From an uncultured Collinsella sp. (GTDB taxonomy: Bacteria; Actinomycetota; Coriobacteriia; Coriobacteriales; Coriobacteriaceae): a DNA stretch of 23,023 bases. Of the stretch, positions 1 through 8,496 are shown piece after piece. The notes below the pieces were generated by a model. It was not told the DNA's origin. It did not search any database and saw only the letters and a program-made list of their open reading frames with translations. Made by a program: the position numbers and the translations under genes. The stretch lies in contig CABSMB010000003.1 in assembly GCA_902478705.1 (NCBI GenBank), positions 1 to 23,023 of the forward strand, read 5' to 3'. Each line of letters starts with the position of its first letter. Within the stretch, counting starts at the first letter, position 1.

Positions 1-152
1 ATGCCCTCCGGTCCGCCCCGGGAGCCACTGCTAAGTTATCCCCCGGCATTCAGAAAATCTAAGTGCCAAAAAATAAGATTTTTTGACTCTGTGTTGTATA
101 ACCCGCCATTCGTGGGTACCATTCAACGCGTACGCAAACAAAAAGGGTTAAC

Positions 153-173
153 CCGCGCGGCATGACCGCGCGG
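153..173 (+). other. GC-rich hairpin in groES 5' leader
   Basis: Two copies of the octamer CCGCGCGG (153-160 and 166-173) flank a five-base loop, forming a perfect 8-bp stem that ends about 8 bases before the groES Shine-Dalgarno sequence. Such a stem could influence translation or stability of the chaperonin mRNA. This is inference from sequence alone. Upstream there is also a short AT-only inverted repeat (67-85). I see no clear CIRCE (HrcA) or HAIR (HspR) operator in 1-194. A weak promoter-like pair, TTGTAT (94-99) and TACCAT (117-122) with 17-bp spacing, is possible but unconvincing. Confidence 0.45.
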
Positions 174-194
174 CCCACAAAGGAGGAAACAAGC

Positions 195-488
195 ATGTCG
201 TCTTTGAAGCCGCTTGCAGATCGCGTCCTGGTCAAGCCCGACGAGGCCGAGCAGAAGACCGCTTCTGGTCTGTACATCGCCAGCAACGCTCAGGAGAAGC
301 CGCAGCGCGGCACCATCGTTGCCGTTGGCGCCGGTAAGGTCAACGACAAGGGCGAGCGCATCCCCATGGACGTTCAGGTCGGCGACGTTGTCATCTACGG
401 TAAGTTCGGTGGCAACGAGGTCAAGGTCGACGGCGAGAAGTATCTGCTGATGCGCGCCGACGACATCTACGCCGTCGTCGAGGCCTAG
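195..488 (+). CDS. groES: co-chaperonin GroES (Hsp10)
   Basis: GroES is the heptameric lid of the cytosolic GroEL folding chamber. The 97-residue product has the usual family length and the PLADRVLVKPDEAEQKT start, followed by the glycine-containing mobile loop that contacts GroEL and the RGTIVAVGAGK segment. The ATG at 195 is chosen over the in-frame ATG at 162 because AAAGGAGGAAAC sits directly upstream of 195, while the earlier ATG falls inside the leader hairpin and has no ribosome binding site. groEL follows 96 bases downstream, with a strong hairpin in the gap, so the two are expected to form the classic groESL operon. No HrcA or HspR operator is obvious, so the heat-shock control mode is not visible here. 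Confidence 0.97.
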   Translation: MSSLKPLADRVLVKPDEAEQKTASGLYIASNAQEKPQRGTIVAVGAGKVNDKGERIPMDVQVGDVVIYGKFGGNEVKVDGEKYLLMRADDIYAVVEA

Positions 489-506
489 TCTCGTCAGAAT
501 CTCTGA

Positions 507-2222
<1,716 letters not shown>

Positions 2223-2248
2223 GGCCGACAAGGTCTAGAACTCCCACC

Positions 2249-2393
2249 GGGGATCCGGGGGCGTGACGGGGGTTTCTCTCCGGAACGTCCTCGGACATGC
2301 AAAGAGGCTCCGCATCGCGCTTCGCGCTGCGGAGCCTCTTTGCGTCCTGCGGAATGTTCCGGAGAGAAACCCCCGTCACGCCCCCGGATCCCC
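2249..2393. repeat. giant nested palindrome with perfect 38-bp arms
   Basis: Bases 2249-2286 and 2356-2393 are exact reverse complements (38 of 38). Inside them, after an imperfect 12-base segment on each side, a second perfect 15-bp stem (2299-2313 with 2329-2343) closes on a small loop containing CGCG-CTT-CGCG. The whole 145 bases can fold into one hairpin in RNA or cruciform DNA. It lies 27 bases after the groEL stop. No T-run follows the right arm, so it is not a standard intrinsic terminator, although it could stop or protect groEL mRNA ends. A palindromic repetitive unit or mobile remnant is the alternative. Confidence 0.85.
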
Positions 2394-2560
2394 TACGTTT
2401 ACGGCCTTGAGGTCGGCGTGGGCGGAGATCGTGGCTGATGGGGATACGTGTCCCGGTCGCTGTTTCGCGGCTTTGCCGCGAAAGGCGCGTTACTTTGGGA
2501 TGGGTGGGGAATGTGGCTGTTGCGGCAACTGGTCCCCACCATAAATTACCCTTGGCATAC
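2394..2560. other. gene-free stretch with small hairpins upstream of the riboflavin operon
   Basis: No credible gene is visible between groEL and the riboswitch. Apart from the large palindrome, there is a 9-bp hairpin TTTCGCGGC-TTT-GCCGCGAAA (2463-2483) and a second one formed by GGTGGGGA (2503-2510) with TCCCCACC (2533-2540). The second has an inner GTTG/CAAC pairing and is followed by AT-rich sequence. Either could contribute to ending groEL transcription, but neither has a proper T-run. Confidence 0.4.
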
Positions 2561-2588
2561 TTGCGCGAAAACCTGCCCGTGCTACACT
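2561..2588 (+). promoter_or_regulatory. promoter of the riboflavin transport operon
   Basis: TTGCGC (2561-2566) and TACACT (2583-2588) are separated by 16 bases, and TGC directly precedes the -10, making it an extended -10 element. Initiation would be expected a few bases before the FMN aptamer begins near 2597, which supports the call. Confidence 0.6.
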
Positions 2589-2596
2589 TGCAATTG

Positions 2597-2783
2597 CTGT
2601 TTCAGGGCGGGGTGAAATTCCCCACTGGCGGTAAATCGGGCGGTGTCAAAGGGACGCCGTGGCGCAGGTGAGGTGCCTGCGGCCGAGCCGATGAGTCCGC
2701 GACCCGTGTGTGCGTTGGTTCGCATGCCGGCTGAACTGGTGAAATCCCAGTACCAACGGTTAGAGTCCGGATGAAAGAGGCAG
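2597..2783 (+). ncRNA. FMN riboswitch (RFN element)
   Basis: The conserved RFN blocks appear in order: TTCAGGGCGGGGTGAAATTC at 2601-2620 followed by CCCACTGGCGGTAA, then GCCGATGAGTCCGCGA near 2692, CTGAACTGGTGAAATCCCAG near 2732, and TTAGAGTCCGGATGAAAGA at 2760-2778. The closing P1 helix pairs TTTC near 2600-2603 with GAAA at 2773-2776. The AGAGG ribosome-binding sequence of ribU overlaps or abuts the 3' strand of P1, and there is no room for a separate terminator hairpin. FMN binding therefore most likely blocks translation (inference). In this family FMN lowers expression of riboflavin synthesis or uptake genes. Confidence 0.95.
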
Positions 2784-2791
2784 GTGATCTT

Positions 2792-3382
2792 ATGTCTGAA
2801 CAGTCGCAGCATATCCATTTTGAGAACACGAATAGGTGGAGCACCAAACAGCTCGTTACCATGGCGCTGATGTGCGCCTTGGGAGCACTGTTTATGTACG
2901 TGCAGCTGCCCATCCTCCCCTCGGCGCCGTTTTTGACGTATGACCCGTCGCTGGTGCCGGCGATGGTGTGTGGATTTGCGTATGGCCCTGGTGCCGGCAC
3001 CGCTGTTGCCGCCATGGCGATCGTTATCCATGCGCTTACCACGGGCGATTGGGTCGGTGCGCTTATGAACCTGGTGGCTACGCTGGGCTATATTCTGCCT
3101 GCGGCTATCGTCTACCAGAAGATGCATACCTATAAGGGTGCCGTGATTGGCCTGGCGTTGGGCGTTATTGCCGCTACGGTGCTGTCCATGGTTGCGAACC
3201 TGACCATCGGCGTTTGGTTCTGGTATGGCTCGGTCGATGTGATCGCCCCGCTCATGCTTCCCGCCGTCTTGCCGTTTAACCTCATCAAGACCGTGCTTAA
3301 CTCGGTGTTGACGCTGGCGGTGTATAAGGCAGTCTCCAACCTCATCACGCCTAAAAAGGACCAGGTCAAAGGCCGCGCATGA
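2792..3382 (+). CDS. ribU: riboflavin ECF transporter substrate-binding S component RibU
   Basis: This is a 196-residue, very hydrophobic membrane protein with about five to six predicted helices, including LVTMALMCALGALFMY near the N-terminus, PAMVCGFAYGPGAGTAVAAM, MNLVATLGYILPAAIVY, GLALGVIAATVLSMVANL and a final PFNLIKTVLNSVLTLAVY. The length suits ECF S components, which bind the vitamin and dock on the EcfAA'T module. Riboflavin specificity is assigned mainly from the FMN riboswitch immediately upstream. The ATG at 2792 is preferred over the in-frame ATG at 2771, which lies inside the aptamer. The stop overlaps the start of the ATPase gene (ATGA), indicating translational coupling. Confidence 0.9.
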   Translation: MSEQSQHIHFENTNRWSTKQLVTMALMCALGALFMYVQLPILPSAPFLTYDPSLVPAMVCGFAYGPGAGTAVAAMAIVIHALTTGDWVGALMNLVATLGYILPAAIVYQKMHTYKGAVIGLALGVIAATVLSMVANLTIGVWFWYGSVDVIAPLMLPAVLPFNLIKTVLNSVLTLAVYKAVSNLITPKKDQVKGRA

Positions 3383-5283
3383 TTGAGTGTCGGGGCGTTT
3401 CCTTTAGCTATGACGGTGCTGCGCTGGCGCTCGATGGCATCGATCTGAACATCGAGGATGGCGAGTTTTTCTGCATCCTCGGCGGAAACGGGTCGGGCAA
3501 GTCGACGTTTGCCAAGCATTTGAACGCGCTGCTGCAGCCCGATGCGGGAACGGTGTGCGTCAACGGCATGGACGCGTCCGATCCCGAGCTGGTCTACGAC
3601 ATCCGCTCGACTGCGGGCATGGTGTTCCAGAATCCCGACGACCAGCTGGTGGCGACGCTTGTCGAGGACGATGTTGCGTTTGGTCCCGAGAACTTAGGGG
3701 TCGAATCGGCCCAGATCGCGCAGCGCGTGCGCGAGGCGCTGAAGGCCGTGGGGCTGGTGGGCTTTGATCGCCACGAGACCCACGCGCTCTCGGGCGGACA
3801 AAAGCAGCGCGTGGCGCTTGCCGGCGTGCTCGCCATGGAGCCGCGCGTGCTCATCTTGGATGAGGCCTCCTCGATGCTCGATCCGCGCGGGCGCAAGGGT
3901 CTTATGAAGGCTTGTCACGCGCTGCACGAACGCGGCATGACCATCGTGATGATTACGCACTTTATGGAAGAGGCCGCTGAGGCCGATCGCGTTGCTGTTT
4001 TCCAAGCGGGCCACGTTGCCATGCTCGGTACGCCCGAGGAGATCTTGACGCGGGCGGACGAACTTGCGCGGCTGAACCTGGATATGCCGGCATCGTGCTG
4101 TCTTGGCAAGGCGCTTCGCGCGAAGGGCGTGCCCATTTGCGCACGGGTGCGCGAGGCGGATATGGTCGCCGATATAGTGCAGGCTTATGCCGAGCGGAGT
4201 AGGACAGGCATCGCCGGGCAGCCTTTCGCATCCGATCCTCGTATTCCCGACAACGTCTCCTCTGCAATCGATGGCGCAGACGCGCCGGGGCCCGTCATCG
4301 AGATTTCGCACCTTTCGTATAGCTATTCGCTGAGCGCCCGCGAGCGTCGCCGTTGGCACAAGCGCACAGCCGCCGAGGATGCCTCGAACAGGCAGACTCT
4401 CTGGGGCAACGACCCCAGCAGCCCGTGGGCGCTGCGCGACGTGTCGCTGACGGTGCGCCGTGGCGAGTTCCTGGGCCTGGCGGGCCACACTGGCTCGGGC
4501 AAGTCGACGCTGGTCCAGCATCTCAACGGCCTGATCCGTCCCCAGGAGGGATCCGTTCGCGCGTTGGGGCTCAATCTGTCAAACAAGAAAGATGCCGCCG
4601 GGGTAAAGGCAAAGGTCGGCGTGGTGTTTCAGTATCCAGAGCGTCAGCTGTTTGCCGAGACCGTGGCACAGGACGTGGCATTTGGTCCGCATAACCTTGG
4701 CTTGTCGCAGGCCGAGGTTGCCCGCCGCGTTGAGTCATCGCTCGCGCGCGTGGGCCTCGACCTGGCTACGGTGGGCGACAAGAACCCCTTTGAGCTCTCC
4801 GGCGGGCAGCAGCGGCGCGTGGCGTTTGCTGGCGTGCTTGCCATGGAGCCCGAGGTCCTGGTGCTCGATGAGCCCATGGCAGGGCTCGATCCGGCGGCGC
4901 GCAGTGATTTTCTGGAGCTCATCAATCGACTTCACCATGGGGGCCTGACCGTCGTCATGGTCTCGCACAGTATGGATGACCTTGCCAATTGCTGCGACCG
5001 TATTGTCGTGATGAACGAGGGCGAGGTGTTTGCCGAGGGCAGGCCCGCTCAGGTATTTGCGCATGCCGATGAGCTTAAATCAATCGGCTTGGGTGTTCCC
5101 GCTGCCCAGCGCATGGCGCTGGCGCTTGCGAAGGCAGGCGTGCCGCTGCGCTTTGACGGCCTCTATACGGTTGAGTCGCTGACAGACGAGTTGGTGGACC
5201 TGCTGATCGGTCGCTCGGACGGTCCTTCTAACGTCGCGGACATTGCTAAATCCAAGACGGTCGCGCGAGAGGAGGGCTGCTAA
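3379..5283 (+). CDS. fused two-domain energy-coupling factor ATPase (EcfA-EcfA')
   Basis: This cytosolic ATPase powers the ECF importer. Two complete ABC domains are joined in one 634-residue chain, where most organisms use two proteins. Domain 1 has Walker A GGNGSGKST (residues 35-43), Q-loop QNPDDQL, signature LSGGQKQR and Walker B LILDEASSMLD. Domain 2 begins near residue 303, with Walker A GHTGSGKST (369-377), Q-loop QYPERQL, signature LSGGQQRR and VLVLDEPMAGLD. Both retain the catalytic Glu and the switch His (ITHFMEE, VSHSMDD). Domain 2 carries an insertion of roughly 30 hydrophilic residues between its SYSYS strand and WALRDVSL. The gene overlaps ribU by 4 bases and ecfT by 1 base. Confidence 0.95.
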   Translation: MIECRGVSFSYDGAALALDGIDLNIEDGEFFCILGGNGSGKSTFAKHLNALLQPDAGTVCVNGMDASDPELVYDIRSTAGMVFQNPDDQLVATLVEDDVAFGPENLGVESAQIAQRVREALKAVGLVGFDRHETHALSGGQKQRVALAGVLAMEPRVLILDEASSMLDPRGRKGLMKACHALHERGMTIVMITHFMEEAAEADRVAVFQAGHVAMLGTPEEILTRADELARLNLDMPASCCLGKALRAKGVPICARVREADMVADIVQAYAERSRTGIAGQPFASDPRIPDNVSSAIDGADAPGPVIEISHLSYSYSLSARERRRWHKRTAAEDASNRQTLWGNDPSSPWALRDVSLTVRRGEFLGLAGHTGSGKSTLVQHLNGLIRPQEGSVRALGLNLSNKKDAAGVKAKVGVVFQYPERQLFAETVAQDVAFGPHNLGLSQAEVARRVESSLARVGLDLATVGDKNPFELSGGQQRRVAFAGVLAMEPEVLVLDEPMAGLDPAARSDFLELINRLHHGGLTVVMVSHSMDDLANCCDRIVVMNEGEVFAEGRPAQVFAHADELKSIGLGVPAAQRMALALAKAGVPLRFDGLYTVESLTDELVDLLIGRSDGPSNVADIAKSKTVAREEGC

Positions 5284-6083
5284 TGGAGGCGTTTTCGTTT
5301 GGCAGCTACTATCCCGGCGATAGTGCAATCCACCGCCTGGACCCGCGAACTAAGTTGCTCTTGGGCTTTGTGTTTCTGATCACGACGCTCACGGTCAGTA
5401 GCTTCCGCGGACTGGTCCCGGTCGCAATCTTCGTTGTCCTGATCTATACCGTGTCTCGGGTGCCGGCTCGTCGCGTCCTGTCATCGATGGCGCCGCTGCT
5501 GGCGATCGTCGCGGTGGTCGCGGTGCTCAACTTGTTTTCCGACCAGAGCGGGCGCATCCTGTGGCAGCTCGGCTTTTTGCAGATAAGCGAGGGCTCGCTG
5601 CATTCCGCTGCCTTTATGGCGTGCCGCCTGACCTTGATGATGGCCGGTATGAGCGCTATCACGCTCACCACACCGACGCTCGACCTCACCGCGGGCTTCG
5701 AGCGCCTGCTCGCGCCGTTTGCGCGTGTGGGACTTCCTGCGCACGAGCTCGGCATGATCATGGGCATCGCGCTGCGCTTTATGCCGCAGTTTGCCACCGA
5801 GATGAAGCAGACGGCCGATGCGCAGACAAGCCGCGGTGCGCGCGTGACGGGAGGCCCGCTCGGCGGCGTTCGTATGCTTGGCAGTGTGGCGATTCCGCTG
5901 TTCACGGGTGTGTTCCGTCATGCCGAGACGTTGTCTGCCGCCATGGATGCCCGTTGCTATCATGGCGAGCAGGGCCGCACGCGTCTGCATGCGCTTGCAT
6001 TTGGCCGCGGCGATGCGTTGGCGGCGGTGGTGACGGCGTTGCTGCTCGTCTGCGTCATCGTCATCAATCTTCAACTTGTTTAG
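5283..6083 (+). CDS. ecfT: ECF transporter transmembrane component EcfT
   Basis: EcfT is the membrane scaffold that couples the ATPase to the S component. The 266-residue product has hydrophobic helices near residues 25-55 (LLLGFVFLITTLTVS, VPVAIFVVLIY), 65-82, 110-130 and at the C-terminus (AVVTALLLVCVIVINL). It carries two Ala-Arg-type coupling motifs, AQTSRGARVTGG and AMDARCYHG, that match the EcfT signatures contacting the ATPases. The second has Cys where a Gly is common. Its ATG overlaps the last base of the ATPase stop codon, so ribU, the ATPase gene and ecfT form one transcript under the FMN riboswitch. Together they provide a complete transporter; the module could also serve S components encoded elsewhere. 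Confidence 0.93.
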   Translation: MEAFSFGSYYPGDSAIHRLDPRTKLLLGFVFLITTLTVSSFRGLVPVAIFVVLIYTVSRVPARRVLSSMAPLLAIVAVVAVLNLFSDQSGRILWQLGFLQISEGSLHSAAFMACRLTLMMAGMSAITLTTPTLDLTAGFERLLAPFARVGLPAHELGMIMGIALRFMPQFATEMKQTADAQTSRGARVTGGPLGGVRMLGSVAIPLFTGVFRHAETLSAAMDARCYHGEQGRTRLHALAFGRGDALAAVVTALLLVCVIVINLQLV

Positions 6084-6113
6084 GCGCGATTCGAGCGCAG
6101 GAAAGGGGTCCCT

Positions 6114-6560
6114 ATGACCGACAACGATCGCACGGCGCAGCTCGAGCGCGCCTGTTCGTATCTTAGGCGTATTCCGGCGTGGTATCTCGCCACGATCGAC
6201 GTGACGGACGGACATCAGCCGCGCGTGAGGCCGTTCTCGTTTGCCATGGTCGATGATGACAAGCTGTGGTTTTGCACCTCGCGCGACAAGGACGTGTGGG
6301 CCGAGCTCAGCGCGAACCCCAAGTTTGAGGTTTCGGGTTGGAAACCGGGGGAGTGTTGGATTGTGCTGACCGGCGAGGCCGCGCTCGAGGACGACGCGGT
6401 CGTGAGCGACCGGGTGCGCCAAGCCGGCTTTAAGCACATGGTGGGCATCGGTGAAGACCACGAGGGCGCCAACGACGGTCGCCTTGCGTTTTTCTCGGTG
6501 CGCAATATCGCCGCCCGCTTCTGTGATATCGACGGCAGCGAAGAGCGCCTGGAGCTTTAA
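6114..6560 (+). CDS. pyridoxamine 5'-phosphate oxidase-family flavin-binding protein (copy 1)
   Basis: A 148-residue single-domain protein of the PPOX split-barrel fold. The recognisable signature is IPAWYLATIDV...RVRPFSFAMVDDDKLWFCTSRDKDVWAEL, where the RPF and KLWF strands build the FMN or F420 pocket in this family. It is clearly homologous to the next gene. The start has AGGAAAGGGG upstream. The substrate cannot be told from sequence; relatives include general stress proteins and F420 or FMN oxidoreductases. It follows ecfT by 30 bases, so it may be co-transcribed with riboflavin uptake, which would suit a flavoprotein (inference). Confidence 0.8.
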   Translation: MTDNDRTAQLERACSYLRRIPAWYLATIDVTDGHQPRVRPFSFAMVDDDKLWFCTSRDKDVWAELSANPKFEVSGWKPGECWIVLTGEAALEDDAVVSDRVRQAGFKHMVGIGEDHEGANDGRLAFFSVRNIAARFCDIDGSEERLEL

Positions 6561-6614
6561 CCATAGGGTAGCTAAAACAGCCCCGACCCAAAAAGACTAG
6601 TGACAGGGGGACAT

Positions 6615-7025
6615 ATGGACGGATTGAATACGGTGTTGGAGTATCTGACGTCGGTGCCGGCATGGTATTTGGCGACGAGCGTTGACGGACAGCCGCATGT
6701 GCGTCCGTTTTCGTTTGCGCAAATCCAGGACGGCAAGCTGTGGTTTGTAACGGCGCGCACCAAAGACGTGTGGCAAGAGCTGTTGCAAAATCAACGCTTT
6801 GAGGCCACGAGTTGGTGGCCGGGCCATGGCTGGCTCATCTTGCGCGGGCATGCGGGTCTGGACGACCAGGCCGCTCCGGATATGCGCGAGGCAGGCTGGA
6901 AGCACCTGGAGCGCCTAGGCGAGCACTACGAGGGCGCAGACGATCCCACGCTCGTCTTCTTTAGCGTGGAGGAACCCGAGGCCTTTATCTGCAACCATGA
7001 CGAATGGGTGCCGGTCGAGCTCTAA
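6615..7025 (+). CDS. pyridoxamine 5'-phosphate oxidase-family flavin-binding protein (copy 2)
   Basis: A 136-residue paralogue of the preceding protein, sharing PAWYLAT, VRPFSFA, KLWF, KDVW and the C-terminal FFSVEE segment in the same order. The two copies probably arose by tandem duplication and have since diverged considerably. The ATG at 6615 is chosen over the in-frame GTG at 6600 because ACAGGGGG lies just before it. The two genes are 54 bases apart and on the same strand, so co-expression is likely. No catalytic assignment is possible beyond the fold. A terminator-like hairpin follows at 7070. Confidence 0.8.
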   Translation: MDGLNTVLEYLTSVPAWYLATSVDGQPHVRPFSFAQIQDGKLWFVTARTKDVWQELLQNQRFEATSWWPGHGWLILRGHAGLDDQAAPDMREAGWKHLERLGEHYEGADDPTLVFFSVEEPEAFICNHDEWVPVEL

Positions 7026-7069
7026 ACGAGTCTCTCAGCAAGCTTCGACAATTCAAATTCTCGCATGTA

Positions 7070-7131
7070 GCGGGCCCCACATTGCAACGTCACCGTAAGG
7101 CGCACTGGGCAATATGGGGCCCGCATTTATT
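7070..7131 (+). terminator. terminator-like hairpin after the PPOX pair
   Basis: GCGGGCCCCA (7070-7079) pairs perfectly with TGGGGCCCGC (7115-7124). After one mismatch, ATTGC pairs with GCAAT for five more base pairs, leaving a 23-base loop. The AT-rich ATTTATTTG follows. The T-run is weak, so termination is probable rather than certain. Confidence 0.55.
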
Positions 7132-7168
7132 TGTCAATTCCTTCGAGTGAATGTGTCGGGACTGTTTC

Positions 7169-7220
7169 AATGCATGAATATGTAAAAGATTTGCGTATAT
7201 ATGCATCTTTTGGTGCTAAA
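7169..7220 (+). promoter_or_regulatory. ArgR operator (two ARG boxes) and arg promoter
   Basis: TGCATGAATATGTA (7171-7184) and TGCGTATATATGCA (7192-7205) both resemble the ARG box half-palindrome recognised by ArgR. They are offset by exactly 21 bp, the usual spacing of paired 18-bp boxes with a 3-bp gap. A promoter-like TTGCGT (7191-7196) with GCTAAA (7215-7220) overlaps box 2, so arginine-bound ArgR would occlude RNA polymerase. ArgR itself is not encoded in this window. Confidence 0.7.
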
Positions 7221-7290
7221 GTTTCAATCCACTTCATAACGACGGCTGCGGGATGCGCATTGGTGCATAACTGCAGACAAGGAGTCTGAT

Positions 7291-8361
7291 ATGTCATTAA
7301 AGGTTGGAATCGTCGGTGCGGCTGGATATGCCGGTGCCGAGCTCATTCGCCTCGTCCTCGGTCATCCCGAGTTTGAACTTGCTGCCATTACGTCCAACGC
7401 CGATGCCGGCCAGCCGTTGTCTGCGGTGTACCCGAGCTTCGCCGGCGTAAGCGATCTTGTCTTCACGACGCATGATGCCCCCGAGCTCAAGAACTGCGAT
7501 ACGGTCTTTTTGGCCGTGCCGCACACGGCTGCCATGGCACAGGTGCCCGCCCTGCTTGCCGCGGGGGTCTCCTGCATTGACCTCTCGGCCGACTATCGCC
7601 TGAGCGATCCGGCCACCTTTGCGGCCTGGTATGCCGCCGAGCACACGAGCCCCGAGCTACTCAAGAGCCGCGCCTTTGGTCTGCCCGAGCTGTTTTGCCA
7701 GGATTTGGAGACTGCTGCATCCGACCACGCCGACGGCAAGCCCGTGCTGGTCGCCTGCGCCGGTTGCTATCCCACCGCAACGAGCCTTGCCGCTGCGCCT
7801 GCCGTGCGCGCCGGCTGGGTTGCCCAGGGCGGTCCCGTGATCGTTGACGCTATCAGCGGTGTAACGGGTGCCGGTAAGTCCTGCAACGCCCGCACGCATT
7901 TTTGCAGCGCGGACGAAAACCTGGAGGCCTATGGCGTGGGCAAGCATCGTCACACGCCCGAAATCGAGCAGATCTTGGGCCTACCCGATCGCATCGTCTT
8001 CACTCCGCACCTGGCACCGCTCAAGCGCGGCCTGCTCTCTACGGTGACGATGCCGCTTACGGCGCAGGCTATCGATACCTTGACCCTTGAGGACGTTGTC
8101 GACCATTACAAGCAGTTCTACGCCGGTCGCACCTTCGTGCGCGTACTCGATGCCGGCCAGCAGCCCAAGACGGCCTCGGTCGTCGGCACCAACGCTGCCC
8201 AAATTGGCCTTGCGCTCAACAAGCGCGCTGGCGTACTGGTGGCGACGGGTGCAATCGACAACCTGTGCAAGGGCGCGGCGGGCCAAGCGGTTCAGTGCGC
8301 CAATATCGTCTTTGGATTTGATGAGCGACGAGGCTTGCCCACAGTGGCGTGCCCGGTGTAG
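7291..8361 (+). CDS. argC: N-acetyl-gamma-glutamyl-phosphate reductase
   Basis: ArgC reduces N-acetylglutamyl phosphate to the semialdehyde with NADPH, the third step of arginine synthesis. The 356-residue product opens with the Rossmann motif VGIVGAAGYAGAELIRL and carries the catalytic cysteine at residue 159 in ACAGCYPTATSL. GKHRHTPEI, near residue 216, supplies the catalytic histidine region. The ATG at 7291 follows AAGGAG. It is the first gene after the ArgR operator and heads the argCJBD cluster, although a large hairpin separates it from argJ. Confidence 0.97.
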   Translation: MSLKVGIVGAAGYAGAELIRLVLGHPEFELAAITSNADAGQPLSAVYPSFAGVSDLVFTTHDAPELKNCDTVFLAVPHTAAMAQVPALLAAGVSCIDLSADYRLSDPATFAAWYAAEHTSPELLKSRAFGLPELFCQDLETAASDHADGKPVLVACAGCYPTATSLAAAPAVRAGWVAQGGPVIVDAISGVTGAGKSCNARTHFCSADENLEAYGVGKHRHTPEIEQILGLPDRIVFTPHLAPLKRGLLSTVTMPLTAQAIDTLTLEDVVDHYKQFYAGRTFVRVLDAGQQPKTASVVGTNAAQIGLALNKRAGVLVATGAIDNLCKGAAGQAVQCANIVFGFDERRGLPTVACPV

Positions 8362-8390
8362 CACATTCGATTGTTATCGATTTAGTAGTC

Positions 8391-8470
8391 GGGTATCGAG
8401 TTGGGCGCCACTTTTAAGCTGGTCTAGTAGTTGCGACCGGTATGGCGTGCCAGCCGATGCCCGCTTTTTT
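8391..8470 (+). terminator. long terminator-like hairpin between argC and argJ
   Basis: GGGTATCG (8391-8398), GTTGG (8400-8404) and GCGCCA (8405-8410) pair in order with CGATGCCC (8455-8462), CCAGC (8450-8454) and TGGCGT (8443-8448). The stem has about 19 base pairs, one bulge on each side and some G-U pairs. Further pairing inside the loop is possible. The run GCTTTTTT (8463-8470) follows immediately, as in intrinsic terminators. It sits inside the arginine operon, 26 bases before the argJ start, so it should lower argJBD expression relative to argC or act as an attenuator (inference). Confidence 0.65.
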
Positions 8471-8496
8471 ATTTGATATAAGGAGTCGTAGGGACG

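Noticed and set aside
67..85. CAAAAAAT-AAG-ATTTTTTG inverted repeat as terminator or operator
   Set aside because: The stem is pure A-T apart from one pair and has a three-base loop, so it is too weak and too likely by chance to list as a feature.
1..194. CIRCE or HAIR heat-shock operator upstream of groES
   Set aside because: Fragments such as CTAAGTGCC look superficially similar, but no paired arms with correct spacing exist.
2263..2544. Open frame across the large palindrome after groEL
   Set aside because: Nearly the same peptide is read from both strands because the DNA is palindromic. It is structure rather than a gene.
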